Shown here in pieces: positions 34,574 to 42,306 of a stretch of 64,000 bases of DNA. Position 1 is the first letter of the stretch. Each line of letters begins with the position of its first letter. The notes beneath the pieces are model-generated. The model was given only the letters and a program-made list of their open reading frames with translations, searched no databases and was not told the DNA's origin. Where the stretch lies: NCBI GenBank assembly GCA_965263065.1, contig CBDHGH010000003.1, positions 1,488,001-1,552,000 of the forward strand. The letters run 5' to 3'. Origin of the DNA: TK10-74A sp965263065. GTDB lineage: Bacteria; Chloroflexota; Dehalococcoidia; Bin125. A program made the translations under genes and the position numbers.

Positions 34574-36955
34574 CTAGACGCCGGGCTTGCCGTCGAACCA
34601 GCAGCTGTTCAGGATCTGGTTGGCGGCGGTGCTGCTGTTGTTTCGGCGGTAGCCCTTCAGCCAGGGCCGGTGCAGCACCTCCGGCGCGCCCCAACTCCAC
34701 CAGATCCGGGGCAGGTGCTCTTCCAGCAGCTTGGTCTGGATCTCGTCGTAGATCGGCTCACGGTTCTCGATGCCGAAGGTGGTGCGTCCCTTCTCCAGCA
34801 GCGAATCGATCTCGGGGTCGGAGAACCCGCCGTAGTTCTGCCCGCCGGTGGTGTGGAGCTCGTTGAAGAGTTTGTCGGGGTCGCCCACGCCGCCATGACC
34901 GTGGGTCAGGAGCGAGAACTCGCCAGCACGCCGCCGGGCCGTGTTCTCAATGTCGTGGACGCCCTCGACAGGCATATCGAAGCCGATTTCCAAAAACTGC
35001 TGCTGCATCGCCTCCATCGCGTCCTCGCCGTACCCCTGGGCGGCCTGCGCGATCGGCACGCTCTCGGGGTCGTAGCCGCTGGCGTCGAGGAGCTGGCGGG
35101 CTTCGGCCAGGTCCTGCTCCCGCAGGGCGCCGGATCGGTAGCCGGGCAACAGGCGGAGTTCGTCGGGGGTCTGCCCGTATGGTGCGATGGCCGCGGGGAG
35201 CACGCCGCCGATCCCATACCGGCGCGGGAAGACCGCGGCGAGGTGTTCACGGTCGGTGGCGAGATGCAGGGCGCGCCGCACGCGCGCGTCGGTGTACGGC
35301 GCAACCTTCATGTTGAACCAAGTCTGCACGCCCCAGGTCGCGTGCATGTTCACGGCGGTGTAGTCCTCTTCGCCAATCTGAGTTCGCACGGTGTCGTTCT
35401 CTACCCCGTAGCCGAGCCACGGGAGGCGTAAGAAGTCGAACTCGCCGGCGACGTACAGTGCGATCCGCTGCGCCGAGTCGGAAACCCAAGGCATCCGCCA
35501 CTCGTCGATGTAGGGGAGCCCGTCGCGGAAGTAGTTGGGGTTGCGCTCGAGCACGGTTTCGACATCGCCCTCCCGAGACACGATCTGCATGGAGCCGGTG
35601 CCGATGGCGGCCTCGATGTTGCTGGCGATGCCGTCGTCGCCGAAGGCCTCGACCGCGTCGCGCGAGACCATGAGCGCTTGGACCTCGGAGACTGCGGTGA
35701 GCAGCGGCGCGAACGGCTCTTTCGCCTTGATGTGCAGGGTGAGCTCGTCGGGGACCTCGAACTGGTCGACGCTGGCGTAGCGGTCTCTCCAGACGAAGTC
35801 GGGGTTGTCCTGACCGAAGCGCGCGAGTCCGAAGGCGGCATCTTCGGCGACGAACTGCCGGCCGTTCAGCGGGGGCTTGTCCTGCCAGTGCACGTTCGGC
35901 TTGATGTTGTAGATGATGTTGAGTTCATCGACGACTTCGGGCAGCTCCGCCATCCCGGCGGTGACCTGAATGCCGTCATCTTGCCAGTTGAGGAAGTCGT
36001 AGATCGGGAAAATGCTGCTGTCGGTGCCGCCGTGGATGGCGATGGCCGGGTCGAAGATGCCGCCGTCGACCGCGAGCATGGCGAGGGTCCCTCCGTACTT
36101 CGGGCCGGTGGCCGGCGCCGGCTCGTCCTCTTCGGCCGCCATGGCCGCGCTTTCGGCGGCCTCCTGGGCCGCGTCGGCGGCCTCTTGGGCGGCCGCAACG
36201 GCGGCGGCGGCGGTCTCGGCCGCGGCTTCGGCGGTGTCCTGGGCCGTGGCGGCGGCCGCCCCGGCGGCGGCGGCGGCCTCCCCGGCGGCGGCGGACGCCT
36301 CCCCGGCCGCGGCGGCAGCAGCAGCGGCGGCCGCGGCAGCCTCGTCGATGGCGGCCTGGGCGGCCTCGGCGGTGGCCGTGCCGGCCTCGACCGCGGCGGC
36401 CGCGTCGCGGGCGGCCTGGGCGGCGGCCTCGGCGGCCTGCGCGGCGGCGTCCGCGACGGCTGCGGCCGCGGCGTCACCGGCCGCGGATGCGGCGTCGGCG
36501 GCCTGGGCGGCCGCCGCAGCGGCGGCTTCCGCGGCGGCGGCCGCGTTGGCGGCGTCCTCCGCCTCGGCCGCCTCGGCGGCCAGGGCGGCGGCCGCATCGG
36601 CGGCGCTGGCCGCCTGCGCGGCGGCGTCGGAGGCTTCGCCGGCGGCGGCGGCCGCGTCGGCCGCGGCGTCTGCCGCCCCGGCCGCAGCGTCTGCCGCCCC
36701 GGCCGCGACCGCGGCGGCGGCCTCGGATTCGGCGGCGCGCGCCTCCCCGGCGGCGACCGCCGCGGCGGCGGCCTCTTCCGCGGCCGCGGCGGCCCGTTCG
36801 GCGGCCACGGCCCCGGCGTCGGGCTCGTCGTCGTCGCCGCAGCCGACCAGGGCGAGGCCGGCTGCTCCAACCCCAGCCTTCGCGCTGGCTCCCAACATGG
36901 TGCGGCGTGAGATCTTCCGCTGTCGCAGGGTCGTCCAATAGTTCCGGCGGCTCAT
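34574..36955 (-). CDS. ABC transporter substrate-binding Tat lipoprotein (SBP family 5) with very long Ala-rich linker
   Basis: A 793-residue protein starting at ATG 36955 (AAGGGAA upstream). Residues 1-45 hold a Tat motif (ISRRTMLG) and lipobox (LVGC), so it is folded before export and lipid-anchored. Residues ~46-275 are almost only Ala with scattered Glu, Asp, Gln, Gly and Thr, strongly helical. From ~282 (PKYGGTLAMLAVDGG) to the end is a normal family-5 binding domain (NIKPNVHWQDKPPLNGR, YASVDQFEVPDELTLHIK). Typical members have 500-560 residues, so the linker adds about 230. It feeds the DppBC-like permeases downstream. The linker probably lifts the binding domain away from the membrane or through the wall. 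Ligand unknown. Confidence 0.92.
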   Translation of the reverse strand: MSRRNYWTTLRQRKISRRTMLGASAKAGVGAAGLALVGCGDDDEPDAGAVAAERAAAAAEEAAAAAVAAGEARAAESEAAAAVAAGAADAAAGAADAAADAAAAAGEASDAAAQAASAADAAAALAAEAAEAEDAANAAAAAEAAAAAAAQAADAASAAGDAAAAAVADAAAQAAEAAAQAARDAAAAVEAGTATAEAAQAAIDEAAAAAAAAAAAAGEASAAAGEAAAAAGAAAATAQDTAEAAAETAAAAVAAAQEAADAAQEAAESAAMAAEEDEPAPATGPKYGGTLAMLAVDGGIFDPAIAIHGGTDSSIFPIYDFLNWQDDGIQVTAGMAELPEVVDELNIIYNIKPNVHWQDKPPLNGRQFVAEDAAFGLARFGQDNPDFVWRDRYASVDQFEVPDELTLHIKAKEPFAPLLTAVSEVQALMVSRDAVEAFGDDGIASNIEAAIGTGSMQIVSREGDVETVLERNPNYFRDGLPYIDEWRMPWVSDSAQRIALYVAGEFDFLRLPWLGYGVENDTVRTQIGEEDYTAVNMHATWGVQTWFNMKVAPYTDARVRRALHLATDREHLAAVFPRRYGIGGVLPAAIAPYGQTPDELRLLPGYRSGALREQDLAEARQLLDASGYDPESVPIAQAAQGYGEDAMEAMQQQFLEIGFDMPVEGVHDIENTARRRAGEFSLLTHGHGGVGDPDKLFNELHTTGGQNYGGFSDPEIDSLLEKGRTTFGIENREPIYDEIQTKLLEEHLPRIWWSWGAPEVLHRPWLKGYRRNNSSTAANQILNSCWFDGKPGV
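36120..36830 (-). repeat. Degenerate Ala-codon repeat region in the binding-protein gene
   Basis: About 710 nt made of GCC/GCG/GCA codons with interspersed GAG, GAC and CAG, giving low-complexity DNA that reads as long open frames in all six frames. It encodes the Ala-rich linker. The codons vary, so it is selected at protein level and not a simple DNA microsatellite. Confidence 0.8.
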
Positions 36956-37294
36956 CACATGTTCCCTTCTGGTCCCCGGCTGTCCCGTTGTGGGATCGCT
37001 CGGTGCGTGAGCACGCACAGTATCGCACATTATAAGAGTGCACCCCCCCCCCCCGTTATGTCATATAGGAAGGAAATTAATGGGTTATCCACCGAATTTT
37101 TCGGCTTCTCACGCTGTTGGAACCCCCCCCTGTGTCACTCGTGGGGTTCCGGCGTGCGATCGCGCGGGGGAACCTCGCCCCCGAACCCCCGCTCCAGCGG
37201 TTCAGCTAGAGAGCCCCAGGCGCGCGACCGCACGCCGTCATATCCGAAGTCAAGGGGTGAGGCCGGGGCGCGCCGCGATTGACGTGCGCAGGCC
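36956..37294. other. Intergenic region with TATAAT box and 12-C tract
   Basis: About 340 nt without a gene, clearly more AT-rich around 37021-37115 than the rest of the window. On the minus strand it contains a perfect TATAAT (37034-37029) about 75 nt upstream of the binding-protein ATG and, further upstream, a 12-base G tract (C on the plus strand, 37043-37054) and ATGACA (37064-37059). A second C run is at about 37122-37128. The right half (37130-37294) carries no feature I can name. Confidence 0.6.
37029..37034 (-). promoter_or_regulatory. Perfect -10 box (TATAAT) of the binding-protein operon
   Basis: Minus-strand TATAAT with a downstream leader of about 70 nt to the ATG at 36955. The candidate -35, ATGACA, is 24 nt upstream instead of 17, separated by the 12-G tract; loss of about seven G would bring it to optimal spacing. 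Confidence 0.5.
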
Positions 37295-38275
37295 CTAGTA
37301 GCCCAGCGCCGTATCGACCACCCCCACCAGCGGCCGGCCGTTCTGGAAGCGGCGCAGGTTCTCCGTGAAGCGATCGAGGTTGCGCCCCGCCCGCAGTTGG
37401 CTCGCGCCCGCCGTGTGCGGCGTCATCACGACCGCTTCCAGCCCCCACAGCGGGTGATCCGACGGCAGCGGCTCGCCGGGGGCGACATCGAGCCCCGCGC
37501 CGGCGATCGCGCCCGACTCGATCGCCCGCACCAGCGCGTCCGCGTCGACGATCTCGCCGCGCGTCACGTTGATCAGGATCGCCGACGCCTTCATCCGCGC
37601 GAAGGCCGCGTCGTCGAACAGGTCGCGCGTCTCCGCGGTCAGCGGGCAGCAGACGGCCACCACGTCCGACTGCTCCAGCAGGCGCGGGAAGTGCGACATC
37701 GGATGCACCAGCGGCGCTTCCGGCGTGCCCTCCACCGCGTCCCGATCGACCGCCCGGCAGCGCATGCCGAATGCCGCGGCCCGCCGCGCGACGGCGCGCC
37801 CCGTCCCCCCGAACCCCACGATGCCCATCGTCAGACCATCGAGCTCGATCTCCTCGCGCCGGAACGCGGCGCGCTGCTCCCAGGCCGCCGGCCCCAGGCG
37901 GACGGCCGCCGCCAGCCGTCGCGTGATCGCCAGCAGCAGCGCGAAGGCGTGGTCGGCCAAGTGCCCGCCGACCAGCCCCTTCTCCCCCGTCAGCACCACC
38001 TCGCTGGCGAGGAACTCCGGGAACAGGAACGCGTCCACGCCGGAGGCGATCGCGTGCACCCAGCGCAGCCGCTCGCAGACGGCGAACAGCTCCGGGTCGA
38101 GGAAGCCCAGGATGACGTCGGCGTCGGGCGCCGCCGCCAGCGCCTCCCCGCGCGTCGTCGCGACGGTGACGCGGCCGCCGGGCCCCAGCGTCGCGCGGAT
38201 GCGGTCCAGGTGCGCCGCGGGCACGCTCGGCAGGGTGAGGCCGGTGATGATCAGGACGTGCTTGGGTGTGGGCAT
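37295..38275 (-). CDS. D-isomer-specific 2-hydroxyacid dehydrogenase
   Basis: A 326-residue NAD(P)-dependent dehydrogenase. The Rossmann motif is GIVGFGGTGRAVARRAAAFG (GxGxxG). The catalytic Arg is in NVTRGEIVD, the Glu in GLDVAPGEPLPSDHPLW, and the His in VVMTPHTAGAS. The middle block GEKGLVGGHLADHAFALLLAI is typical of the GyaR/phosphoglycerate dehydrogenase-like group. It interconverts a 2-oxo acid and a D-2-hydroxy acid; which acid is unknown. It has no close partner on its strand: upstream is the toxin-antitoxin pair, downstream the AT-rich promoter region of the transporter. Cytoplasmic. Confidence 0.93.
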   Translation of the reverse strand: MPTPKHVLIITGLTLPSVPAAHLDRIRATLGPGGRVTVATTRGEALAAAPDADVILGFLDPELFAVCERLRWVHAIASGVDAFLFPEFLASEVVLTGEKGLVGGHLADHAFALLLAITRRLAAAVRLGPAAWEQRAAFRREEIELDGLTMGIVGFGGTGRAVARRAAAFGMRCRAVDRDAVEGTPEAPLVHPMSHFPRLLEQSDVVAVCCPLTAETRDLFDDAAFARMKASAILINVTRGEIVDADALVRAIESGAIAGAGLDVAPGEPLPSDHPLWGLEAVVMTPHTAGASQLRAGRNLDRFTENLRRFQNGRPLVGVVDTALGY

Positions 38276-38311
38276 GGGCGGAGGATAACGGTCAGGCCGG
38301 CGAGCGGCTGC

Positions 38312-38710
38312 TCACTCCCGCGCGTCCAGCCGGGCGACGGCGCCCGGCCAGTCGAGCAGGCGGACGTCGGCGGTGACGAGTTGGCGCCCTTCCAGCGCCG
38401 TCGCCAGGATGAGGCGGTCGGCGGGATCGCCGTGCAGGTCCGGCAGCAGGCCGCCGCGGGTGGCGATGGCGCCGTCGACGGGAATCTCGACCAAGCCGTC
38501 ATCGAGGACGGCGCGCCGCCATTCCGACGGGCCGACCGGCAGTTCGACTCTGCCCTTCTGGTACAGCATGGCGACTTCCCAGAACGAGATCGCCGAGACG
38601 CACGCGTCCCCGGTCCGCCACGCATCTTCGATGGCCCCGCGGGCGCTGGGGCCCAGCCGGGCATCGCCGTGCCAGAACCACAGCAGCGCGTTCGTGTCGA
38701 GGAGGAGCAC
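38312..38710 (-). CDS. PIN-domain (VapC-like) toxin
   Basis: A 132-residue PIN ribonuclease beginning with a GTG at 38710 that overlaps the antitoxin stop (TAGTG). The start MLLLDTNALLWFWHGD gives the first catalytic Asp; later acidic positions are in ISFWEVAMLYQKG (Glu) and DPADRLILATALEGRQLVTAD (two Asp). This is the usual four-acid PIN site. Such toxins cut tRNA or rRNA. The antitoxin-first order with one-base overlap is normal for vapBC-type modules and couples translation. A longer N-terminus (12 codons) is open but lacks the family pattern. Confidence 0.88.
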   Translation of the reverse strand: MLLLDTNALLWFWHGDARLGPSARGAIEDAWRTGDACVSAISFWEVAMLYQKGRVELPVGPSEWRRAVLDDGLVEIPVDGAIATRGGLLPDLHGDPADRLILATALEGRQLVTADVRLLDWPGAVARLDARE

Positions 38711-38982
38711 TACGTGCCGTCCAGGAGTCCCTGCTCGGCCTCCCACTGCACATCGATCGGCTCGGTGATGTCGCCGTGGATGACGATCGGCCCGCCCGCG
38801 CCAAAGTGCGTCTTCGGCTTCTCACGGCAGGACACCAGCCGGGCGACCGGCGTGCCGCGCTTGGTGATGACGATCTCCTCGCCGCTCTCGGCGACCTCGT
38901 CCATGAGCGCCAGGCACTTGGCCTTGAACTCCGACGCCTTCATCGTGCGGGCCTCGCCGCCGCTCACGTTTTCCGTGGACAT
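38710..38982 (-). CDS. Phd/YefM-type antitoxin
   Basis: A 90-residue protein with AGGAGGG ahead of its ATG. Residues ~14-50 form the Phd/YefM DNA-binding fold (MKASEFKAKCLALMDEVAESG and EEIVITKRGTPVARLV; key residues KCLALMDEV and TKRGTPVA). The C-terminal ~35 residues should wrap around the PIN toxin encoded next. Antitoxins of this class repress their own operon. It overlaps the toxin gene by one base. The intergenic gap to the TauD-type gene upstream is only 63 nt, and no operator palindrome was recognised in it. Confidence 0.88.
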   Translation of the reverse strand: MSTENVSGGEARTMKASEFKAKCLALMDEVAESGEEIVITKRGTPVARLVSCREKPKTHFGAGGPIVIHGDITEPIDVQWEAEQGLLDGT

Positions 38983-39045
38983 GCCGCCCTCCTCAGCACT
39001 TCGTGACCATCACCGTAGCAGGACGTGACCATGTCCCGCCGGACG

Positions 39046-40032
39046 TCAGACGCCCCCCGGGGCGACGGCTTCGCCCTTGGTCTGCGTGCGCCACATGAAG
39101 CGGACCTGATCGTTCGCCAGCGGATGACGCATGTGCATCAGCATCCGGTTGTCCCACACCACGACCTGCCCGGCGCGCCACTGGTGCCGATAGCAGAACC
39201 GCTCCTGCGTCGCGTGCGCCCACAACTCGTCGAGCAGGCGCTCGCTCTCCTCCAGCGGCATCCCGACGATGTAGCCGTTCGTCCGCCGACCGAGGAACAG
39301 CGCCTCCTCCCCGGTGCTGGGCACGCGACGGATGATCGGGTGCGCGTGCCCCTGCGCCTCGACCGGCGACGCCGGGGCCTCCATCCCGACGCGCATCAGG
39401 CCGCTGCTGCCGTACGTGGAATCGTGCTTCGCCCAGAGCGACCGCACCCGACGCCGCAGCGCCTGCGGCAGCTCGCGCGCCGCCATCACCTGGCTGCAGA
39501 AGCCCGTGTCGCCGCCCTCGTCGGGAATCACCCGGCCGTGCAGCAGACTGAAGGTCGGCGGCGTCTTGATGTACGACATGTCCGAGTGCCACTCCCACTC
39601 GCCGTAGAACGTGCCGTCGACCGGCTTCGCCTCCAGCGTCCCCGGCGCGAGGTTGCCGATGAACGCCATGTACGGGTCCTCGCCGCGCGCCCGCAACGCC
39701 GCCACCTGCTGCTCGACGGTCAGGTGCTCCTCGCCCTTGGGCGTGCCCTTGCCGATGCCGTTGATCAGGCCCGGCGCGAACTCGTTCTCGCCGAACACGG
39801 CCGTCAGCGCGTGCAGCTCGTCCGCCTCCAGCAGCCGGTCGAACGAGAAGCAGAGCAGCCCGTGCCGCGCCCGGTACGCGTCCCAGATCGCGGCGCGCTG
39901 CTCCTCGCCGATCCGGCGCGGGTCGAGCCCCACGATCTCCGCCCCGAACCGCGCGCCGGGCAACGCCCGCACCGTGAGCCCCGCGACCGTCGCCTCGTCC
40001 CCGCCGACCGTTGCCGTTCGCTCATCCGTCAT
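39046..40032 (-). CDS. TauD/TfdA-family 2-oxoglutarate-dependent dioxygenase
   Basis: A 328-residue Fe(II)/2-oxoglutarate oxygenase of normal family length. The iron ligands are visible: His-Ser-Asp in WEWHSDMSYIKTPP and the distal His in NRMLMHMRHPL; the Arg that binds 2-oxoglutarate is in VRFMWRTQTKG. Members hydroxylate taurine, phenoxyacetates, carnitine precursors and many other acids. The N-terminal start VRALPGARFGAEIVGLD is typical. The gene follows the MoaD-like gene on the same strand after 21 nt and may be in one transcript with it. Substrate not predictable. Confidence 0.93.
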   Translation of the reverse strand: MTDERTATVGGDEATVAGLTVRALPGARFGAEIVGLDPRRIGEEQRAAIWDAYRARHGLLCFSFDRLLEADELHALTAVFGENEFAPGLINGIGKGTPKGEEHLTVEQQVAALRARGEDPYMAFIGNLAPGTLEAKPVDGTFYGEWEWHSDMSYIKTPPTFSLLHGRVIPDEGGDTGFCSQVMAARELPQALRRRVRSLWAKHDSTYGSSGLMRVGMEAPASPVEAQGHAHPIIRRVPSTGEEALFLGRRTNGYIVGMPLEESERLLDELWAHATQERFCYRHQWRAGQVVVWDNRMLMHMRHPLANDQVRFMWRTQTKGEAVAPGGV

Positions 40033-40053
40033 GCCTGTGCCTCCGCTCTCGAT

Positions 40054-40386
40054 TCAATCCGCGCCGCCGATCCGACGGCCGCTGGCGTCGTGCCCAATCA
40101 TCGCACGCGCGCGCCCGCGCGCTCCACCCGACATCGCCCCTCCGGACATCGCGTTGAACAGCACGACGCGGTCCCCGTCCCGCAGCGCCGACGTCTCATC
40201 GGCCTGCGCCCCGTTCACGCCGACGGTGATCGCCGTCGTCGCCGGCAGGCCGATCGCCTCGCGCAGCTGCGCGATCGTCGCGCCCGGGGGCAGGCGCAGA
40301 TCGATCGCGCCGCCGGCCCCATCGGGCGCGAAGCGGCGCAGGGTCCCGAAGAGCGTCACGCGCACGTTGATCGAATCACCGGCCAC
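40054..40386 (-). CDS. MoaD/ThiS-like sulfur carrier protein with C-terminal extension
   Basis: A 110-residue protein. The first ~82 residues are a ubiquitin-like MoaD/ThiS fold (INVRVTLFGTLRRFAP, LPPGATIAQL, VGVNGAQADETSALRDGDRVVLF). The fold normally ends with the reactive Gly-Gly; here VVLFNAMSGG is followed by a second AMSGG and then about 24 Arg/Gly-rich residues. The extension must be removed or the second site used, unless it is a sequencing artefact. It is divergent from an aldehyde:ferredoxin oxidoreductase gene, and MoaD-like carriers are often linked to such tungsten enzymes for cofactor sulfur supply. Confidence 0.85.
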   Translation of the reverse strand: MAGDSINVRVTLFGTLRRFAPDGAGGAIDLRLPPGATIAQLREAIGLPATTAITVGVNGAQADETSALRDGDRVVLFNAMSGGAMSGGARGRARAMIGHDASGRRIGGAD

Positions 40387-40431
40387 GACGCCACCCTAGC
40401 CCAGCGCCTGCCTGTCCGCCCCCGCGCTCGC

Positions 40432-40437
40432 TAGACT
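40432..40437 (+). promoter_or_regulatory. Candidate -10 box (TAGACT) of the AOR gene
   Basis: TAGACT lies 58 nt before the ATG at 40496 and is one of the recurrent TANNCT motifs. Confidence 0.35.
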
Positions 40438-40495
40438 ATGCCACGCGGCGCGGGTCGCTCGCGGGACGAGCGCCGGGCCGCCGGAACGGGGGCGC

Positions 40496-42217
40496 ATGAT
40501 GCGGCTATTCCACGACATCGACCTCGGCGACCAGACGGTCGCGACGCGCGAGCTGCACGGCGAGGAGATCGTCTACAGCGGGCGCTACCTGATCGCCAAG
40601 ACGCTCATCGAGCGCGACGCCGCCCGCATCGATCCGCTGGGCCCCGGCAACCCGCTCATCTTCTCCGCCGGGCCCTTCGCGGGCACCAGCTTCTCCAACG
40701 CCAACCGCACCAGCGTGGGCTGCAAGAGCCCGCTGACCGGCGGCGTCAAGGAGGCCAACGGCGGCGGCAGCTTCGGCTACGGCCTGGGCCAACTCAAGGT
40801 CGCCGGCCTGACGCTGCTCGGCGCCACCGCCGACTGGACCGTCGTCCACCTCACCCGCGACGGCGGCATCGAGTTCGACGACGCCGCCCCCTACCTGGGC
40901 CGGCCCAACTCCGAGGTCGCGGCGCAACTCTTCGCGCACTACGGCAAGAAGACCGCCCTCGCCCTCTGCGGGCCCGTCGGCGAGTACCAGGGCCTGCTCG
41001 CGGGCGTCAGCTTCAGCGACAAGGACGGCCGCCCCTCGCGCCTGGCCGCGCGCGGCGGCGTCGGCGCGGTGATGGGCTCGAAGCGCGTCAAGGCCATCGT
41101 CGTCGACCTCGACCGCATGCCGCCCTTCGCCGATGCGCCCAAGGTCCGCCAGGCGGTCCGCGGCTACGCCCAGAAGGTGCAGGCCGACGAGGTGATCCAG
41201 ACGACCTACAAGCCGCTCGGCACGATGGCCATGGCCGACGTGCAGAACTACCTGGGCGGCCTGCCCGTGCGCAACTTCAGCGCCGGCCGCCTGGCCGACA
41301 CCGAGGCCGGCGAATCCTTCCGCATGGGCGCCGAGTTCATCGCGCCGCTCATCGCCGCGCGCGGCGGCGACCAGTCGCACGCCTGCATGCCGGGCTGCCT
41401 CATCCAGTGCAGCAACGTCTACAACGACGCCGACGGCAACGAGGTCGTCTCGCCCGTCGAGTACGAGACGCTGGGCCTGCTGGGCTCGAACTGCGGCCTC
41501 ACCGACCCCGACGACCTCGCCGCGCTGAACGCCATCGCCAACGAACTGGGCATCGACACGATCGAGACCGGCGCCACCCTCGCCGTGCTGATGGAGGCCG
41601 GCGAGGCCGATTTCGGCGACGCGGCCTTCATGACCGCCTGCCTGCACGAGATCGGGCGCGGCAGCGAGCGGGGCCGCTTCCTGGCACAGGGCACGGCCCG
41701 CGTCGGCGAGCAGCTGGGCGTGCGCCGCGTGCCCGTCATCAAGCGCCAGGCGATCAGCGCCTACGACCCGCGCGTCGTCGAGGCGACGGGCGTCGCCATG
41801 ATGGCCACCGCGCAGGGCGCCGACCACACCGCCGGCAACCTGCCCCGCCTCGTCACCACGGAGATGTCGGTCGACGAGGTCATCGAGCAGAGCCTCGCCC
41901 ACCAGACCCGCGTCGCCGCCGTCGACTCGCTGGGGCTGTGCGTCTTCGGCGGCAGCGTGACCTACGCCAACATCGAGTTCCTGACCGACGCCATCAACGC
42001 CGCCCACGGCACCGCTCTCGACGCCGGCTTCTTCGAGCGCCTGGGCCAGCGCGCGCTGCGCCAGGAGCGGGACTTCAACCGCCTGGCCGGCTTCGAGGCC
42101 GGCGACGACGAATTGCCCGCCTTCTTCTACGACGAGGCCATCCCGCCCACCAACCGGCGCGCCCGCATCCACGGCGCCGACGTGCACGACATGTACGACG
42201 CCCTGCCCACTGCCTGA
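40496..42217 (+). CDS. Aldehyde:ferredoxin oxidoreductase family (tungsten/molybdopterin) protein
   Basis: A 573-residue AOR-family protein with ATGATG at its start. The N-terminal domain has GPFAGTSFSNANRTSVGCKSPLTGG and GGSFGYGLGQL, and the cluster site is Cys297-x3-Cys301-x3-Cys305 (ACMPGCLIQCSN) with the fourth Cys482 in DSLGLCVF. Canonical enzymes have CxxCxxxC, so the first spacing is one residue longer here. Domain 1 binds two pterins, and the 4Fe-4S passes electrons to ferredoxin. It should oxidise an aldehyde to an acid; a 2-hydroxyacyl-CoA lyase at 30698 would produce an aldehyde (inference). Divergent MoaD-like gene 109 nt upstream. Confidence 0.92.
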   Translation: MMRLFHDIDLGDQTVATRELHGEEIVYSGRYLIAKTLIERDAARIDPLGPGNPLIFSAGPFAGTSFSNANRTSVGCKSPLTGGVKEANGGGSFGYGLGQLKVAGLTLLGATADWTVVHLTRDGGIEFDDAAPYLGRPNSEVAAQLFAHYGKKTALALCGPVGEYQGLLAGVSFSDKDGRPSRLAARGGVGAVMGSKRVKAIVVDLDRMPPFADAPKVRQAVRGYAQKVQADEVIQTTYKPLGTMAMADVQNYLGGLPVRNFSAGRLADTEAGESFRMGAEFIAPLIAARGGDQSHACMPGCLIQCSNVYNDADGNEVVSPVEYETLGLLGSNCGLTDPDDLAALNAIANELGIDTIETGATLAVLMEAGEADFGDAAFMTACLHEIGRGSERGRFLAQGTARVGEQLGVRRVPVIKRQAISAYDPRVVEATGVAMMATAQGADHTAGNLPRLVTTEMSVDEVIEQSLAHQTRVAAVDSLGLCVFGGSVTYANIEFLTDAINAAHGTALDAGFFERLGQRALRQERDFNRLAGFEAGDDELPAFFYDEAIPPTNRRARIHGADVHDMYDALPTA

Positions 42218-42225
42218 CCGCCGGC

Positions 42226-42290
42226 CCGACCTCACCCCCTGTCCCCCTCTCGACCCGGAGGTTAGGGTGTCCGCGAAGCAATGCAGTCGG
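42226..42290. repeat. Remnant of the G/C-rich dispersed repeat
   Basis: ACCTCACCCCCTGTCCCCCTCTC and GGAGGTTAGGGTG resemble, in degraded form, the border and core of the repeat cluster at 34391-34560, suggesting a dispersed element family in this genome. Confidence 0.4.
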
Positions 42291-42306
42291 TTGGGTGAGG
42301 GAACTC

